DNA of 64,000 nt from Clostridiales bacterium (GTDB lineage: Bacteria > Bacillota > Clostridia > DUOD01), in contig DUOD01000048.1 in the NCBI GenBank assembly GCA_012838995.1, forward strand, positions 26,015-90,014. Direction: 5' to 3'. The notes beneath the pieces are model-generated. The model saw nothing but the letters and a program-made list of their open reading frames with translations, ran no database searches and was not told the DNA's origin. The position numbers and the translations under genes were made by a program. This document shows, piece after piece, positions 63,147 through 64,000 of the stretch; the stretch's first letter is position 1; each line of letters starts with the position of its first letter.

Positions 63147-63178
63147 GCTGCTGCCCTGTTTCAAAACAGGGCAGCAGC
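63147..63178 (+). other. Intercistronic hairpin between btuF and the permease gene
   Basis: A 14-base perfect stem GCTGCTGCCCTGTT / AACAGGGCAGCAGC with loop TCAA and no T run. It may stabilise or punctuate the btuF message rather than terminate it. Confidence 0.6.
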
Positions 63179-63201
63179 CCATACATGGGAGGTTATAATC
63201 C

Positions 63202-64000
63202 ATGGCCTATTTAGACAGAAAGGGCTTTTATGGTATCATTATTGTAATCATGGTGGTTTTGTTGGCGGTGTTGGGTATAGCCTTTGCCACCCTGGGAGCT
63301 GCCGACATATCGGTGGCCGACGGTTTTAGGGTATTGCTTAGCAGGGTGCCCTTTCTTAAGGGGTTGGCGGAGGATGTACAGCTGCCTGATTTTTTCTATA
63401 CCATTGTGCTGGACATACGCCTGCCACGACTGGTACTGTCCGCAATGGTAGGTGCCGCCTTAAGCGTGGCAGGGACCGTTTTCCAGGGCATGTTAAAAAA
63501 CCCCATGGCCGATCCCTATGTGGTAGGCGTGTCGTCGGGCGCGGCCTTCGGGGCCACCATAGCTCTGGTACTTAACCTGCGCTTTGTCTTTGCCGGCCTG
63601 TCATCGGTGAGTGCCATGGCCTTTGTCTGTGCCCTGGCCACCATACTGCTGGTGTATAACATATCCCGGACGGGTACCCGGGTGCCGGATACCACCTTGA
63701 TACTGTCCGGCGTGGCCGTCAGCGCCTTTTTATCGGCAGCGGTGTCCTTTATCATGGTTATCAGCCGGGAGAACTTGCATAACATAGTATATTGGACAAT
63801 GGGCAGCTTTACCAGCGCCGACTGGTCGGCCGTAAAGACGGTGCTTATACCCATACCTGCTGGTATAGCCGTGCTTATGGTATTTGCAAAGGACCTTAAC
63901 ATGATGATGCTGGGGGATGATACCGCCAAGAGCCTGGGGGTTAATATAGAGCTCACCAAGAAAATACTGCTCGTAGTGGCTTCCGTCATAACGGCGGCCG
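63202..64000 (+). CDS. btuC: FecCD/BtuC family ABC transporter permease (3' truncated by window edge)
   Basis: The first 266 codons are visible. Begins MAYLDRKGFYGIIIVIMVVL; hydrophobic segments continue to the edge. Family marks: LDIRLPRLVLSAMVGAALSVAGTVFQGMLKNPMADPYVVGVSSGAAFGA and LGDDTAKSLGV. ATG 63202 follows GGGAGGT. Downstream of btuF and the cobalamin riboswitch, so it is likely the corrinoid permease; the ATPase gene presumably follows outside the window. Confidence 0.93.
   Translation, partial: MAYLDRKGFYGIIIVIMVVLLAVLGIAFATLGAADISVADGFRVLLSRVPFLKGLAEDVQLPDFFYTIVLDIRLPRLVLSAMVGAALSVAGTVFQGMLKNPMADPYVVGVSSGAAFGATIALVLNLRFVFAGLSSVSAMAFVCALATILLVYNISRTGTRVPDTTLILSGVAVSAFLSAAVSFIMVISRENLHNIVYWTMGSFTSADWSAVKTVLIPIPAGIAVLMVFAKDLNMMMLGDDTAKSLGVNIELTKKILLVVASVITAA

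Overview
The window is a 64 kb stretch of chromosome from an endospore-forming, low-to-medium GC Gram-positive bacterium of the class Clostridia. Evidence for sporulation: spoIVA (cut by the left edge), spoVM, two alpha/beta-type small acid-soluble spore proteins, ylbJ, and a SigB/F/G-type sigma factor with STAS and anti-sigma partners. Gene order follows the Bacillus/Clostridium core (sepF-yggT-divIVA-ileS; pyr operon; yicC-remA-gmk-rpoZ-coaBC-priA-def-fmt-rsmB-rlmN-prpC-prkC-rsgA-rpe; thiN-spoVM-rpmB-yloU-fakA-recG; rsmD-coaD-ylbJ-ylbK-tmcAL-pta-ackA-yceD-rpmF). I cannot name the species. This is mostly a conserved housekeeping window with a few short accessory or decayed patches.

Layout. 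1-1000: spoIVA 3' end. 1.1 kb: tRNA-Pro(GGG) with its own promoter. 1.3-4.9 kb: sfsA, then a partner-switching sigma module (STAS antagonist, an RsbW homologue that has lost its ATP-binding boxes, sigma factor, a separate intact HATPase) and a DUF1461 membrane protein. 4.9-11.6 kb: HlyD-like protein, yggS, sepF, yggT, divIVA and a T-box-controlled ileS. 11.7-12.8 kb: an AT-rich patch of decayed DNA with a tyrosine-recombinase N-terminal relic and a frameshifted SEDS/FtsW-like gene. 12.9-15.5 kb: DUF5665, yteA-type DksA/TraR protein, lspA, rluD. 15.5-25.9 kb: the pyrimidine operon behind a PyrR-type attenuator (pyrR, unknown membrane protein, pyrB, pyrC, pyrF, carB, pyrK, pyrD, pyrE); carA is missing from its usual place. 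26-27.8 kb: rqcH on the minus strand.

28-43 kb is one long co-directional block for RNA decay or modification, nucleotide and CoA metabolism, replication restart, formyl-Met handling, rRNA modification, the PrpC/PrkC phosphorylation switch, RsgA and Rpe. 43-46.8 kb holds genes between rpe and thiN: a TetR regulator with a consensus promoter, a radical SAM/SPASM protein, and a TPP-riboswitch-controlled thiT next to thiN. 46.8-47.6 kb holds a decayed LuxR-type fragment, an unlisted 51-aa membrane protein and the 23-aa SpoVM. 47.7-52.2 kb holds rpmB (minus) divergent from yloU-fakA-recG; 52.2-53.2 kb the SASP pair and a hairpin-rich spacer; 53.2-61.4 kb rsmD to rpmF, with ylbJ and tmcAL on the minus strand. 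The right end carries a small rubredoxin-like protein and a cobalamin-riboswitch-controlled btuF-btuC transporter that runs off the window.

No CRISPR array, rRNA operon, intact mobile element or recognisable new multi-gene system was found. The observations I rate highest are the triple-box-defective RsbW homologue beside an intact kinase, the missing carA, the decayed integrase/SEDS patch, the heptad-repeat DivIVA tail, and the small membrane protein coupled to spoVM.
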